Assembly (NCBI GenBank): GCA_963853835.1
Contig: OY970835.1
Coordinates: forward strand, 37,088,047-37,152,046
Length of the DNA stretch: 64,000 nt
Direction of reading: 5' to 3'
DNA from: Calendula officinalis
Taxonomy: Eukaryota > Streptophyta > Magnoliopsida > Asterales > Asteraceae
The notes under the pieces were generated by a model. The model ran no database searches and was not told where the DNA came from. It was given only the letters and a program-made list of their open reading frames with translations. Below are positions 35,282 to 47,514 of this stretch, in pieces. The position numbers and the translations under genes were made by a program. The stretch's first letter is position 1; each line of letters begins with the position of its first letter.

Positions 35282-37612
35282 TTATAATAAACATGATGTA
35301 GAAGTTGAGTGGTGGATGACCGCCGCACCGCCTCCGCTACCACCGGCGGTCCCAAGAGCATTGACGCAAGATTCATGAGCAGGCTCATTATTATAACTCA
35401 AATTCACATCTTCCATTTTGATCCCACTGCATGGATGCTCATTGCTGCAATCCAATTTCACCCCCAATTCCGTAGCTGAAGTGCCATGAATTCCTTCATA
35501 TCGGACATCGGATATCATCACTCCGGCCACCTGACGAGGGCAATTGCTCTCCCCTGGGCAATAATGCTGATCGATAATCACCGGATTTTGAACGTTGACC
35601 ATCGTTAAATCTTCAAACACAACCCCCCTTACAAATCCGTCACTTTCCCTAGCCCATGTCTTGATCCTAACTCCATTTTCCGTTGATGTAAATGTCGCCG
35701 TCTTCAATGTCACGTTTTGCACTCCGGCCTCCTATAGATCAGCATAATCATATTGTATTAGCAATACTTGAGATCGATAATCATTCATATAGTTAATTTG
35801 GTACTTTTCTTGAAATTAATTATCCTAAATAAAGAAGTTATTTATTGCAAGAAAATTGTCGTTAATTTGGTAAATTAAAAAAAAAAAAGTATCAATAAAG
35901 AATATAAGTCAATAAAAATAAAAAGAATAAGAGAAAAAATTGTCAAAGGTGTTTTACTACATATATAGGAAAAGGTGGGAACAGAGGTAGCTTTGATAAG
36001 AATTTATACATAATTAATGACAGATGAAAAAAAAAAAGTTAACCGATTTGTCAATGTTTTAAGAATCCAAGTCATGAACCGGCACGTCAGACCGATAAAT
36101 GGGAAGGTAACCAGTCAAAATGAGCCCGTTAGATGGTTATAATTCGCTCAGAAATTGACGCTTAGACATAAAAATTCGGTTGAACCAGCCGGTCAGACAG
36201 AAAAATGTAGCTTTGATAAGAACTTACATATAATCTCAAGTTTAAACTGTTCATATATACCTGTAAGCGCCAGCCTAAACTGCCAATGCTAACACCGTGG
36301 CCGGGGCCACATGAAATGGATTGGATCCAAAGGTTGGATGAGCCTGGTCCAATTGATACACAGTCATCTCCGGTGGCAATTCTGGAGTTGAGAACGGTGA
36401 CACCGGTGGAGTATTCAATGTGTATGCCGTCAGTGTTGGGGCTGTTTCCCGGAGCAGATACGGTGATCCCTTGGAGCTTAGCGTTTTGGCAACCGTTGAC
36501 CACGATATGGAACTTTTGGCTGTTTAGTGAGGTCAGTCCGGTGATCATGATGTTTTTTGAATCGTAGAATTCTAACGTCTGCAAATTAGTTAGAAATTCA
36601 CTTTGAAAATCGAACAAAATGGTGCAATGATAATTATAAGTTCGATAGAAAATGTGACTTTACTAAATTAAAACTTTATTGTAATACAGTTGATCAATTA
36701 CTCTCTCCTCTCTCTTAATAAAGTTTTCATTTCTATCAAAATATTTGTCCCAAAATAAAGTTCTCATTTTTCAAATTAGAAGGACCCACTCAACAAAATA
36801 ATATTATTATCATGTACTTCACCACTAAGTCACTAACTATCTTTAAAAAACATTTTCTCTCTCCAAAATAACCTTATATTTTAATCAAATTTATTATCAA
36901 CACCCCACCACTAACTAACTCCTAAAAATTTGTGCCCAATTGAAATGAGAACTTTATTAAGGGGCGGGGGGAGTATTATATTTTGTTAAATAGCATACTT
37001 CATCTGTTTTAAAATAAGTGATACAGTTTCTATTTTATAATGTTTCAAAATAAGTAATACATTTTTTATTGGGTGGTAGTGCAAAAAATAAGCTAGTAGT
37101 GGGCCACGAATATACATTTTATTATAGCAGTACATATTATGGGAAATGATACTTACGGTAGCACCGGCCGGACAGCCATTGGAAGAGGCTTTGCAAGCCC
37201 ATAGAGCAGCACCCCGGCCATCCAAAGTTCCGCCGGTGATGGATACTCCGGTAACCTTCTCAAACCTAATCCAGACGTTACTACCAGGATTACGGTAGTC
37301 CGAAGGAGCAAGAAGTGTGCCATCGATAACAAATTTAATAGCTTTGTTGTTACAACGTTCACCCTGAAAGTAACCTGATCGGAGAAAAAACCTGCCGGAG
37401 GGGACATATATGGTGGCCGGTTTAGAAGAAGAACATGCAGAAGCCCATGCAGATTGAAATGACCGGGTCGAGTCTGTTTTACCATCGGGTATAGCTCCTA
37501 AATTCACGACGTTTATGATGAATCCCGGAACTGCTGCTGCTGCTGCCATAAAAATGGCGGAAGTTATAGTGTAACTGATGAAGATGATTATGTAATTAAC
37601 CTTAATCGCCAT
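35282..37612 (-). CDS. Polygalacturonase (GH28), copy 1, 3 exons
   Basis: In reading order the exons are 37612-37157, 36578-36261 and 35731-35282, giving 407 residues. An N-terminal hydrophobic signal peptide (about 1-27) targets it to the apoplast, where GH28 enzymes hydrolyse homogalacturonan in pectin. The catalytic signatures are all present: SPNTDGI (D202), TGDDC (D223, D224), CGPGHGVSIGS (H246) and RIK (280-282). The mature start VVNLGAIPDGKTDST is typical of plant PGs. Compared with the other two copies the second intron sits about ten codons later (after SIGSLGWRLQ), and the intron after CPRQ is missing, so the C-terminus is one exon. A Gly-rich stretch (GGSGGGAAV) near the end is unusual. 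Endo- or exo-activity cannot be told by eye; the C-terminal region resembles the ADPG/QRT2 endo-type. Confidence 0.92.
36701..36973. mobile_element. Stowaway-like MITE in intron 1 of PG copy 1
   Basis: TA sits at 36699-36700 and 36974-36975. The ends are ctctctcctctctcttaata and a complement ending 'aaggggcggggggag'. A second, truncated MITE piece ('ttaaaataagtgatac') lies next to it at about 36989-37065. Confidence 0.65.
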
Positions 37613-37690
37613 TTTATAATTAAGAATTAGTCGTAGTGAGAGTAGAAATGGTTAGATGGGCCGGTATGGTTGATAGGGTTTTGAGGAGAA

Positions 37691-37696
37691 TTTATA
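37691..37696 (-). promoter_or_regulatory. Probable TATA box of PG copy 1
   Basis: The minus strand reads catcTATAAAttc, 79 bp before the ATG, which would put the transcript start about 50 bp before it. It is the only good match in the first 150 bp. Confidence 0.5.
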
Positions 37697-38690
37697 GATG
37701 ATAAATATTGCACGGTTAGTAAGATGTGGTATACTTGTTCGAATGTATGGCAATTATTTTCATTAAAAAAATAGAAAGGTACAACAGAATTTGTTATTTT
37801 TGTTATAATTAATTTGTTGGGGAACGTAGTAAAAACAAGTGAACTGATACATGGTTCCATTCTTTGAATCGAAAGCCACTGTCCCGTCATATTCGGAGAT
37901 ACACCATACATGCAAATATGCAATTATGTTTAAAAATATATAAAATCATTCAAACAAGCTTTCCGTTAGATGAATTATATCATAGGCAGTTAGGCACGAA
38001 TATATTTGAAAGCTATATGCAATTTGAGCACAAAATGATATTTTCTGGGTTTTAATAAAACCATAAGGCCGGGTTACAAACTTACCATTTCACTACAACA
38101 AAAACATCATGTGACAACTAACCAATCTCAACCTATTGCGACTACAAGTTGTCGCCATAGCCATTTTCACCTTCATTGCGACATAGTCGATCTCGTCACC
38201 TTAGGGCGACAAATCGTCTCTACAAGTTTTGTGGGACAGTTTTTCAAGATAAAAGAAAACTTTTATATATTATAAATGTGAACCCAATATTTATATGTAT
38301 GTTCAACGACCCATAACCCTTCAGCGACTCATGATCCTTTAGAGACTGCACTTGCTTCAGCAACGTTAATTAAAATTGTAACTTAATCTTTGTAATTGCC
38401 TTCAAGACTCAGTGTGGTATTGTCAGACACACACTAAACCTACTACGACCATCTGAACGGTTGATTACTCATTGATTCCGCACGCGGATAATGATCATAA
38501 ATTTTTGCTTGTTCAGATATTGTAGTGGATGATGAGGCTCTGAACATAGGAAAATCAGAGTCCTAATTAATCACCCACAACCTTAAACACCTCTTTCAGG
38601 TTGTCCTGTAACTTTGTCGATCTTTTTCTTTTTATTAAATCTATAATAGGTTAGGATTAGCTTAAGTAAGTGACACAACAAAATTTATTA
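37697..38690. other. Intergenic upstream of PG copy 1
   Basis: No gene. At 38092 'cactacaacaaaaacatcat' resembles the CACTA end of an En/Spm-type element, followed by 'gcgac' motifs (38140-38215). No partner end or 3-bp duplication was found. Confidence 0.4.
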
Positions 38691-39012
38691 CTTCCTCTGA
38701 TTCAAAATAAGTGATATACTTTGAGTTCCATGGTTTTTAAAGCAAAAGAATATAATGATGGTTGAATTAGATTAACTGGATGGTTAGTAGGGAATGGGCC
38801 CACACATTTTGAATAAAGTGAGGTTAATGATGTTTAAAAGTAAAAAGTAAGGGTAAAGGGGTCATTTCATTTTGTTAAAGTAGATAGTTAGTGAGTGTAG
38901 GTACCATTATTTTTTGCTAAATAAGTCAATAAGGTAATTTTTTAAAGTGTATCACTTATTTTAAATCATCCCAAAAAGGAAAGTGTATCACTTATTTTGA
39001 AACAGGAGGAAG
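38691..39012. mobile_element. Stowaway-type MITE
   Basis: TA at 38689-38690 and 39013-39014. The ends are cttcctctgattcaaaataa and the complement ending 'caggaggaag'. Confidence 0.83.
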
Positions 39013-39090
39013 TATGATATTTGTGATAAATTAAAATCAAATTGGTCCGTTGATCGATCTTACATAAGTAAATGAAGAAAAAAAAAAATA

Positions 39091-39352
39091 CTTCCTACGT
39101 CCCACAAAAAAAATTACATTTCTCTTGGGCACAAATTTTTAGGGAATGGTTAGTGGTTGGGTCAATGATAATAATTTAGATTAAAATATAAGGTTAGATT
39201 GGAGGGAAAATGTACTTTTTGGTAATAGTTAGTGGTGAGATAATTGGTAATAATATTATTTTATTAAGTGAACGCCTTAAATTAGAGAAATGTAAACTTT
39301 TTTGTAAGACAAAATTATAATAATAATAAACTTTTTTATGGAACGAAGGGAT
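39091..39352. mobile_element. Stowaway-type MITE ('gtcccacaaa' subfamily)
   Basis: TA at 39089-39090 and about 39353-39354. The left end is cttcctacgtcccacaaaaa and the right end 'ggaacgaagggat'. The right end is more diverged. Confidence 0.75.
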
Positions 39353-39526
39353 TACAATGTATAGTAATGATCAATTTGAGGTTAATTGATAGTGATAATA
39401 TATGGTCATAGTAACCAAACGGGGAGAATTTGGTCAATAAGCATGTTTTTTTTTTTTTTTGTAAATATATTATTGTTATATTCCTTTTCATGTGCAAAAG
39501 CTCTCATTAATAAGATTATAAAATGA

Positions 39527-39692
39527 AAAACGATATCTCTTCTTACCTTTTCTTTTTACTCATAAGCTTACCAACTTCTAAATTTGACACGTGTCATCTA
39601 TTAATTCCCTTTCCTCATAACGTCCATTAATTTTGACACTTGTTATGATCAAAATGAGTAGGAATATTTGGTAGGAAGAAATAGCATTACTC
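39527..39692. mobile_element. Small MITE, shared with 49060-49242
   Basis: The inverted ends are 'atatctcttcttacc' and 'ggtaggaagaaata'. The body contains 'atttgacacgtgtcatct' and 'ttttgacacttgttatgatc'. The same ends and body appear in opposite orientation at 49060-49242. Confidence 0.6.
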
Positions 39693-39977
39693 TTATCTAC
39701 CACCTATATATGACACAAGGACTTGAATTATATTTGATGGCATGTAAATGTGACATGGAATGACCATCCAATCAGAATGCATCCAAATGATGACTCAGTG
39801 TGTGACTCAAAGGGCATCATGGTCAATTAAGTTATCCCTTACATGGAAACATATTCATGTTTTCTCCCACTCTGTTTTTCAACCATAACTTTGTTTTTTA
39901 TTTGTGAATAGAAAATTTAAAAAATGTCAAAGTTCTTAAAATTAAATTATTTACGAAATGAGTATACTCATTAAAAA

Positions 39978-40558
39978 TTGAAAAAAAAAATTCATGATTC
40001 AAACATATGTTATAATCCAAACATATTATCATCAACACTAAAACAAGAAATGGTTGATGATACTATGTTTAGGCTAGATCTTTACACCACAAAATTCTTG
40101 AATACCTTAAAAATGTCAGGTGTCCCGTATCATATATTGAAGTTAAAGATAAATGCTCATGTAATGTGCATGTAGAACATTCATTAAAAGTAGAATTATG
40201 CAACAGAACTAGGGTACAAATGTTAAAAATGAAATTAATATAAATGAAGGTAATATCATATCAAGTGGCAAAACTGGTATAGTTTGCCATATCCCGTGTA
40301 TGGTTATTAGTTCTTTCGACAACAAGATGTCATAGTTTCCTGTTCAACTACGTTTTGCAATGACTATTGATAAAAACTAAGAGCAAAGATTGTCACGGGT
40401 GGGTTTGTTTCACAAAACATCGGTATTATCACCCAACTATATGTCGATGTTTCAAGTGAAGAGCAAGAAAGTCTTGAAAGTTATTTGTTGCAACGAAGAT
40501 GATAACTACATAAACTCAACGACAAATTTCATATACAAAGAAGCTTTATTTCATTTTT
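39978..40558 (+). pseudogene. Helitron RepHel (PIF1-like helicase) C-terminus, decayed
   Basis: The frame opens with FLNTLKMSGVPYHILKLKIN, the late helicase block of plant Helitron Rep-helicases. Later pieces, in shifted frames and with stops, read LCNRTRVQMLK, FAMTID, LYVDVSS and NSTTNFIYKEALFHF, in the right order for the end of that protein. It lies about 120 bp before a perfect Helitron 3' end (40705), as expected for an autonomous element. Many stops and frameshifts make it inactive. Confidence 0.8.
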
Positions 40559-40674
40559 GATTTTTTTTACCAGTTATTCATGTACAACAAAACGTTTATT
40601 CATCATATCAATAATAATTTGCTATATGATTTCTTACGTTTTTTCGTTGTTATGTATTTTATTTTTTGAAACTA

Positions 40675-40705
40675 GCCCGCCCATCGGGGCGGGCTATGAA
40701 GCTAG
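40675..40705 (+). mobile_element. Helitron 3' terminus
   Basis: A perfect 8-bp stem (gcccgccc 40675-40682, gggcgggc 40687-40694) is followed by 'tatgaag' and CTAG (40702-40705), then T. It is nearly identical to the terminus at 34639. The helicase remnant directly upstream supports it. Confidence 0.9.
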
Positions 40706-41049
40706 TAAAATATATAGCAAATCAAAGAAATTGGCAGGCTAACTGACGATAAAACGTAAAATGCAAACGCAGACAAGACATGATGCCCTTTCCTAAACTT
40801 AAGGATCCTGATTTACGTCTATTCAACGTCTCCCAAAACAAGTATACAAAACGTCTTAAAACCATGTTCGATAGATTTTATAAATACGTCTAAAAAACCA
40901 TGTTCGACATATATACTTATATTACATATACTTGTGTCATGACCCATATACTTGTGTCATGACCCATATGGTCATATCTATTACGTAAATATATAGGTAT
41001 GGCCGGTCTATCCGAAGATAGCTATTCTTCAAATTCTGCTTCTGAGTTA

Positions 41050-41306
41050 CTCCTTCTGTCCCACAAAAAAGTTCTCATTTCTTTTGGGCACAAGCTTTTA
41101 GGAGATAGTTAGTGGTGGGGTCCTTGATAATACTTTTGATTAAAATATAAGGTTAGATTGGAAAGAGGAAGTATTTTATTGGTGAATCATTGATAATAAT
41201 ATTATTTTATTAAGTGGACCCCTTATATTTGAGAAATGAGAACTTTTTTGTGGGATAAAATTTAGAGGAGAAATGAGAATTTTTTTTGGGACGGAGAGAG
41301 AGAGAG
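41050..41306. mobile_element. Stowaway-type MITE ('gtcccacaaa' subfamily)
   Basis: TA at 41048-41049 and 41307-41308. The ends are ctccttctgtcccacaaaaa and 'gggacggagagagagagag'. The right end gained a GA run. Confidence 0.8.
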
Positions 41307-42306
41307 TACCAAATGCTGACGGTAACGAAGGTTACCGGGCCGATGCGGCCGGTTACCGGGAACCTTTTGGTTCCCGGGAAACTACGTTCCCTTTGTAAAG
41401 TAGGCCTTTTTATAACTAATTAGAGTTGACATGAAATGGATCACGGAAGAAGACATAAAAGATGAATGAATGATTCAATCCCTTCCTACTCACACGGGTT
41501 CTTACACATGATCATTTTTTATTTATATATATATATTTTTAGTTTGATCTTTTTGAAAGCAGTCTCTTTAATCTTTGAATAGAGAAAAAGTGTATATATC
41601 ATCTCCCATATAGTTTGTTGAATGTGCCGTGATAAGTAAAGATAGTGTTTTGATAAGCTATACTATATGATACCTGTTGACCTACTTGCCTATAATTAAC
41701 AGAAAAATGGGGAAGAAAATGCATGTGAGGGGTTGCAAAAATTAGGGGTTTTGCCTAACACACATGATTTGCTTGCTCATTGTCCCCCATATATCCTTTT
41801 CAATTTCATTCTTTCATTCATTTCAATTATTTTACCCAAATAAAATATAATAAGATAAGATACCATAGTTTTTATTAATTAATTTTGTATTATAGCTTTT
41901 GTCACGCCTAAAAAAGGTGGCAAGTCATATTTTGGAATAACACGTTAAAATGAATTTAAGCTTGAAAATGAGTTGTAAAACATTTGTTTGGTGGCCATAT
42001 CACACATTTTTGTGTATATTTTTTCAATTTTGTATACTAATTTATTAAAAACTACGATATATTACGGAAATATGTTTTTTGATATATCGATATGATTTTC
42101 TTGACAATGAATTAAAGCAAATTTAGAGGATGTAAAGTTTTCACATAACCCATGATACCCATTTTCAGCTAATTATTCCTTTTGCCGATTAAAGTCTTAA
42201 ACACTTAATTAGGTCGTAAAATATATCCATAATGTTGTTGCGTATATTTATTAGAGGCCGCAATTTCCTCTAACTCTAGTTTGTTTTACGCCAATACCCA
42301 TGTAAT
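41307..42306. other. Intergenic, no gene seen
   Basis: A GC-rich palindromic stretch at 41320-41395 ('ggttaccgggccgatgcggc', 'ccggttaccgggaacc') stands out from AT-rich surroundings. The right edge is the 8-bp target site catgtaat (42299-42306). Confidence 0.45.
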
Positions 42307-42985
42307 TAGGGGTGTTCAAAACCGGGTACCCGGAAATCCGGGTACTCTAAAAACGGGTACCCGAAAATTCGGGTAGTAGATTTAGGTACCCGTATCAGTA
42401 CCTGAATTTTCGGGTACCCGGTTTTCGAGTACCCGGTACCCGGAAATATAATTTCTTTGTCACAAAAATTACATAAATGGAAGTCGCCATTATTTATATA
42501 TTTAATTTCTTTAAATCTTATTAATAAATTTGTTATTAAAAATTTACGTTATGATTTTCTTTAAAGAAAAATCATTACTAGTAATGAATCTAACCAAATC
42601 TTTAAACACATCCAATGATTTAAAACCATAATTCAACGACAGATGTGAGAATTAGATTGTTTGTACGTGAGAATTGAGACATGGTTTTAAATTTTAGACA
42701 TTTTTCAAAACGAGCCAAGCATATGACCATATCTAATGATATATAATGTCTAATAATAATATAAAAATATATATAAAAATAAGTTGGAAAAATAAAATTC
42801 GGGTACCGGGTACCCAATTACCCGGTTTTTTTAGAAAAACACTACCCGTATTTGATACCCGGAAACCGGTTACCCGAAATCCGGGTATCCGGATTTTCGG
42901 GTACCCGGATTTTCGGGTATCCAGATTTCGGATATCGGATATTTTTTCGGGTACCCGTTTTTTCGGTTATTTTTGAACACCCCTA
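42307..42985. mobile_element. Non-autonomous hAT-type element, GGGTACCCGG-rich
   Basis: Perfect 8-bp duplications catgtaat (42299-42306 and 42986-42993) flank the ends taggggtgttcaaaa and ttttgaacacccta-type. The arms are arrays of cgggtacccgg. The centre is AT-rich with no transposase. Confidence 0.87.
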
Positions 42986-43340
42986 CATGTAATATATCTC
43001 TAGTTTGTTTTATTTTCGGCCCAAATTAGCCCAAACTTAAACGTATTTGACCAATTATACTGTATAATTGGGCCAATTATTGACATATGGACCAAATGAC
43101 CAATTATACAAATTTGTCTTTGGTTTTTTCTTTAAATCTCTCAGTCATTATTTGGTCCACAACATTATAACCAGCAAACAAGCATATATATTAATGAGTT
43201 GCACTTGCCAAAATTCATACTAGCACTTCTTTGAGTTTATAGTATAGAATTTTAATATTCAACCAAAGGATTGAATAACAAATGGAAAGCAAATAAAACT
43301 CATTACAGTTGGTTATCAAATAACAGATGGAACTAATCGA

Positions 43341-45933
43341 TTAAAGACAGCTTCTTGGAACAACTACGCCCGAAGCCCATCCATGCACATTTTCACACGT
43401 CGAAGTGGTTGCTCGATTTGGAGTCATGAGTCTGATATTCCGCATTTGAATCCCTCTGCACGGATTACTCACGCTACATTCAAATTTCACAGCTTGAACC
43501 GTTGTCGATGACCCTTTTATGTTATTATATCTCACGTTACTCACTTCGACTCCTGAAGTCTGCAATGATTAGTTAAAAAGTTAGTGAATTCATATACAGT
43601 GACACACTTTTTATTTTTGGCAGTTTAAAAATAAGTGATTCACTTTGATAATTTACCTTATTTGGTAAAAGGTAGTGGGATTCACACCCATTAACTATCT
43701 TCTTTAATTTAGGAAATGACATTTCAATCCTTATATTTTACTTTTAAATATCATTAATATTAATTTATTCAAAACTTTCACTAACTATCAACGTTAATTC
43801 ATTTTAACACTTATTGTAATCTTTTGTCTCAAAAAACCGCAAAATTGACAATTTAAAGTGTAATAGTAAACTGGAACTAATTTTACGAAATCTAGTAAAT
43901 GTGTAATGCAAGATTGCATGATAAGATTGTTGGTTTACCTCACGAGGACATCGATTACTTGGGCAGTAAGTTTGATCGATAATGATCGGGTTGTCAACCG
44001 CCCTCATTATAATGTTCCTAAACTCGACATTCGTAGCATAGCTTTTGCTATCACGTGCCCATGACTTGATCCGAACCCCGTTTTGTGTTTTTGTGAACAC
44101 GGTGTTTGATACCGTCACATTTTGCACCCCAGCTTCATTTAAACTGTTCCCTAAACTACCAATGCTGCAAATCAAGATTTACAACTAAGAATAAAAAACA
44201 GAGGATTCACTGAAATTAATTTTGTAAAAAAAATACTCCTTTTACTACAAGAAATGCTGACATTTAATGACGATTTTTAAGTGATACACACAAAAATGTC
44301 ACCATATTTGGATTTTAACGACACTTTTTCAAAAGCTAGATTTTATTTTCTTCAACTTTACTCACATTTTATATAATGTAAATAAAAATCAAAAGTTTTA
44401 AGTTTTAATCACAATTTATAAAATATAATTTTGTCAATAGAATATTAAAATTTTACTACCCACAATTTTTTGTGTCATAAATTTTCACACAGACTACCTT
44501 TATTCACATTTATTTTATGTGTAGGTAAAACACTTTTTTATAGAGAAATAAAAATTCTATTTTTTTATGTAATCTTTACTTACACTTTTGTTAGTATTAC
44601 TAAATGAGATTTATATTGTAACATTCATATACATGTGCATATGAGTTTTTTGTGCTTGCAAGGTTTAATTACCTAATACCATGACCGGGCCCACAAGCGA
44701 TTTTCTCGATCCATACGTTCTTTGAGCCCGGACCGATTGCAATGCAGTCATCTCCGGTCTGGATGAGACTGTTTTTTATGGTAACACCGGTTGATGATTG
44801 GATGATGATACCATCGGTGTTGGGGCTCCGACTAGGAGCTATAATGCTCATATGTTGGAAAAGGATATTATTGCAATTGCTCACAGTAATATGAATCAAT
44901 TCGCTATACAATGACTTCACTCCGCTAACCACCACATTGTTTGACCACAAGAACGACATCGACTGCAAGTCACATTGATTTCACACAATTTAACAAATGT
45001 GAACCCCTTATGAATAATTAGTTAATGATTAAAAATATGAATTCATAAGCTTATTTGTTGGTTGTGCTTGTAAACTTATTTAAACTTATTTTACACTTTT
45101 ACCCTTACTTAAGTTTATCACTCATTATTTTCTTCACAACCAATTTTTTTCATAACATTTTTTTGTAATTTTATAATATCTTTATACAAGTTACACCAAA
45201 CACTTTATATAATACATTATTATATAATTTATTTGATAATGAATGCTAAAAGGGTGTTTTGGATTGCTCTTTAAAAGAATTATTGTTTTCTCCACAAAAT
45301 CAATAAGATGTAAAGGTAAACTTTTGTAATAACTTCAAAAACAAGATTTGAATAAGTGATCTTTACTTTTCAAAACCAAAAATACTTTTATTTATGAGTC
45401 AACACGTTATTTTCCCAAACACCCCCTAAATAATATTGCAAAATATGAGTCCTCAAAATCAAAAATCAGATTAATTTTTTTTAATAAATACTCACCCTCA
45501 CTCCAGGTGGGCAATTACGCCCGGTCCGTCGACAAGCCCAAAACTTAGAACCCCGTGCATCAATGACCCCACCACGAACCGTTAACCTGGAAACCTTACT
45601 AAATAATATCCAGAACCCGGAATTACCCATTTCATAATAATTAGTTGGAGCAACAATTGTACCATCATTCTGAAACAAGATCCTATTCCTGCATGGACCA
45701 CTAAACACGACCGGTTTAGTCATGTAGGTCCCCCTAGGAATATAAACCATGCTCGAACTCCATGAACTACAAGCAGCTCTCCATGCCTTTACAAAAGCTT
45801 GGCTCGAGTCGGTTCGACCATCAGCTCTAGCCCCAAACCTAACCACATTGTAAGAAGCTGCATTACAAGAACATATCAAGATTAATGATATGAAACAAAT
45901 GAAAGAAATTTTTAGGAGGTTACAATTCTCCAT
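43341..45933 (-). CDS. Polygalacturonase (GH28), copy 2, 4 exons
   Basis: In reading order the exons are 45933-45496, 44962-44673, 44164-43939 and 43559-43341, giving 390 residues. A signal peptide (about 1-25, ending CNA) precedes SYNVVRFGARADGRTDSS. All four GH28 motifs are intact: SPNTDGI (D196), TGDDC (D217, D218), CGPGHGI (H240) and RIK (274-276). Introns interrupt after GHGI and after CPRE, as in copy 3. Intron 3 holds a decayed Stowaway-like piece (about 43600-43860). Expected role: pectin depolymerisation in the cell wall during separation or growth. It is more diverged from copies 1 and 3 than they are from each other (for example WRAACSSWSSSMVYIP and FSKVSRLTVRGG). Confidence 0.93.
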
Positions 45934-45984
45934 GACAAGAAATTAAGGTGATTGTGAGTTTGTGAGATATGTCGGTGTTGTGTG

Positions 45985-46010
45985 TGTATATATATAATAT
46001 ATACACACAT
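45985..46010 (-). promoter_or_regulatory. TATA-rich core promoter of PG copy 2
   Basis: A tatatatataatatata run lies about 55-75 bp before the ATG at 45933. It is low complexity, so the exact TATA box cannot be chosen. Confidence 0.35.
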
Positions 46011-46286
46011 ATATGAATTTGAAAAAATTGAAGTGTGATTTTAAGAAATCAATGGGTTTTGTTTTCTTCATTGGGAAGCATGACAACATGAATTATTTTA
46101 AAGAAGCATCCCGAAAAGAATGCATCTAAAATTAAATTTTCTGCAGAGGAAGACTTTGAACACATGCATATGAATATATCAAGAATTGTACGACATGAGT
46201 ACATGGTTTTGAATTTTAAACCCTTTCCATGTGACCTAATGTTGTACTAAGTGGTACTAATATTTAGATGTCTCTCAAATTTATTA

Positions 46287-46600
46287 CTTCCTCCGATTCA
46301 AAATAAGTGATACACTTAGGGTTTCACGGTTTTTGAAGCAAAAGATTATAATGATGATTAAATTAGATTAATTATATGGTTAGTGGGGAATGAGTCACAC
46401 ACCTTTTGAATAAAATAAGGTTAATGATGTTTAAAAGTAAAAAGTAAGGGTAAAGGGGTCATTTCACTTTATTAAAATAGATAGTTAGTGGTTTGTGGGT
46501 CCCATTTTTTTTGCCAAATAAGGAAACTTTTCAAAGTATATCACTTATTTTGAATCATCCCAAAAAGGAAAGTGTATCACTTATTTTGAATCGGAGGAAG
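46287..46600. mobile_element. Stowaway-type MITE
   Basis: TA at 46285-46286 and 46601-46602. The ends are cttcctccgattcaaaataa and the exact complement ending 'tcggaggaag'. One of the best-preserved copies in the window. Confidence 0.87.
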
Positions 46601-46685
46601 TACTTTAAATTATATTATGGACAAGAATGATATAAAATTTAGGAGGTGTGTTAACCCTTATAAAAGGCTTAAATCTTCTCTATTA

Positions 46686-46857
46686 CTCTCTCCGTCCCAC
46701 AAAGAAGTTTACATTTCTTTTGGGCACATGATTTTAGGTGATAGTTAGTGATGGGGTCACTAGTAATACTTTTGATTAAAATATAAGGTTTGATTGGAGA
46801 GAGAAAGATAGTTAGTGGATATTAATGGTGGGATTCTTATGAATATTGATACAAAGA
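46686..46857. mobile_element. Truncated Stowaway-type MITE
   Basis: TA precedes the left end ctctctccgtcccacaaaga. The body matches 10213 and 41050 for about 170 bp and then stops without a right end. Confidence 0.65.
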
Positions 46858-47136
46858 AAATGTAGGAAAAAATATCATTTTTCTTAATTAATTTATGTTT
46901 TTTTAATACATAATAACCACTTAGGATATTGATTTATTTGAATTATATGATGAACACTCCTATGTATTCCATAAAAAAAAAAAAATAACTTGAAAACTAC
47001 TATGACAGATATATACGTATCAAACAATTAATGATTCAAGTTTATCTTTTATTGCTCAATCAATATGTTGAGTTTGAGACACGATTCGTTAAAAAGTTAA
47101 TTTAAGTATATTAATTGAAGTTTTTACGTTTTGGTG

Positions 47137-47290
47137 TTTTTTTTTTAACGGCTAGTTAGTAAGTTAATGGTTCGAGCCTAGACAGTGACATCCACACGGG
47201 GTAGTATGCTTTCCCTCGAACCCTCCACTTATAGTGAAAAAACCTCACAATTTGTCTACGACGGGACTTGAACCCATGACCTATATAGTT
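47137..47290 (-). mobile_element. tRNA-derived SINE, 5'-truncated
   Basis: The minus strand matches the 3' two thirds of the SINE at 8017-8224 (shared 'gttcgagcctagacagtgac', 'tgaacccatgacc') and ends in an A tail (the T run at 47137-47146). The A-box end is missing. An insertion of about 15 bp ('tgaaaaaacctcac') is present. Confidence 0.8.
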
Positions 47291-47352
47291 ATCAGAATCC
47301 ACGGAGAAATGGTAGCTTTCACACACCGAATTACTATGATTCTTCAACATCT

Positions 47353-47514
47353 ATGGTGGTTAAAGAAAGAGACACCGGAGATATAACTTCTTCTTCGTTT
47401 CAGAAAAGGTTACTTTCGTTTGATTTAAATCTGTTGGCTTCGGTGCCAATGGATGAGCTCACTCTTGCTTCTCCCGTAGAAGATAATCATTGCTGCATAA
47501 AGCTTCGTCTCTAA
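47353..47514 (+). pseudogene. C-terminus-like fragment with EAR motif
   Basis: A 53-codon frame contains KRLLSFDLNLLASVP and ends in TAA. The LxLxL/DLNL pattern near a C-terminus is the EAR repression motif, common in C2H2 zinc-finger repressors. No zinc finger precedes it; the upstream sequence is the SINE. It could be a relic or a chance frame. Confidence 0.35.

Noticed and set aside
38092..38220. CACTA-like end 'cactacaacaaaaa'
   Set aside because: No matching opposite end, no 3-bp duplication and no subterminal array could be placed. Similar 'ctacaag' motifs near 44250 and 53100 are too short to decide.
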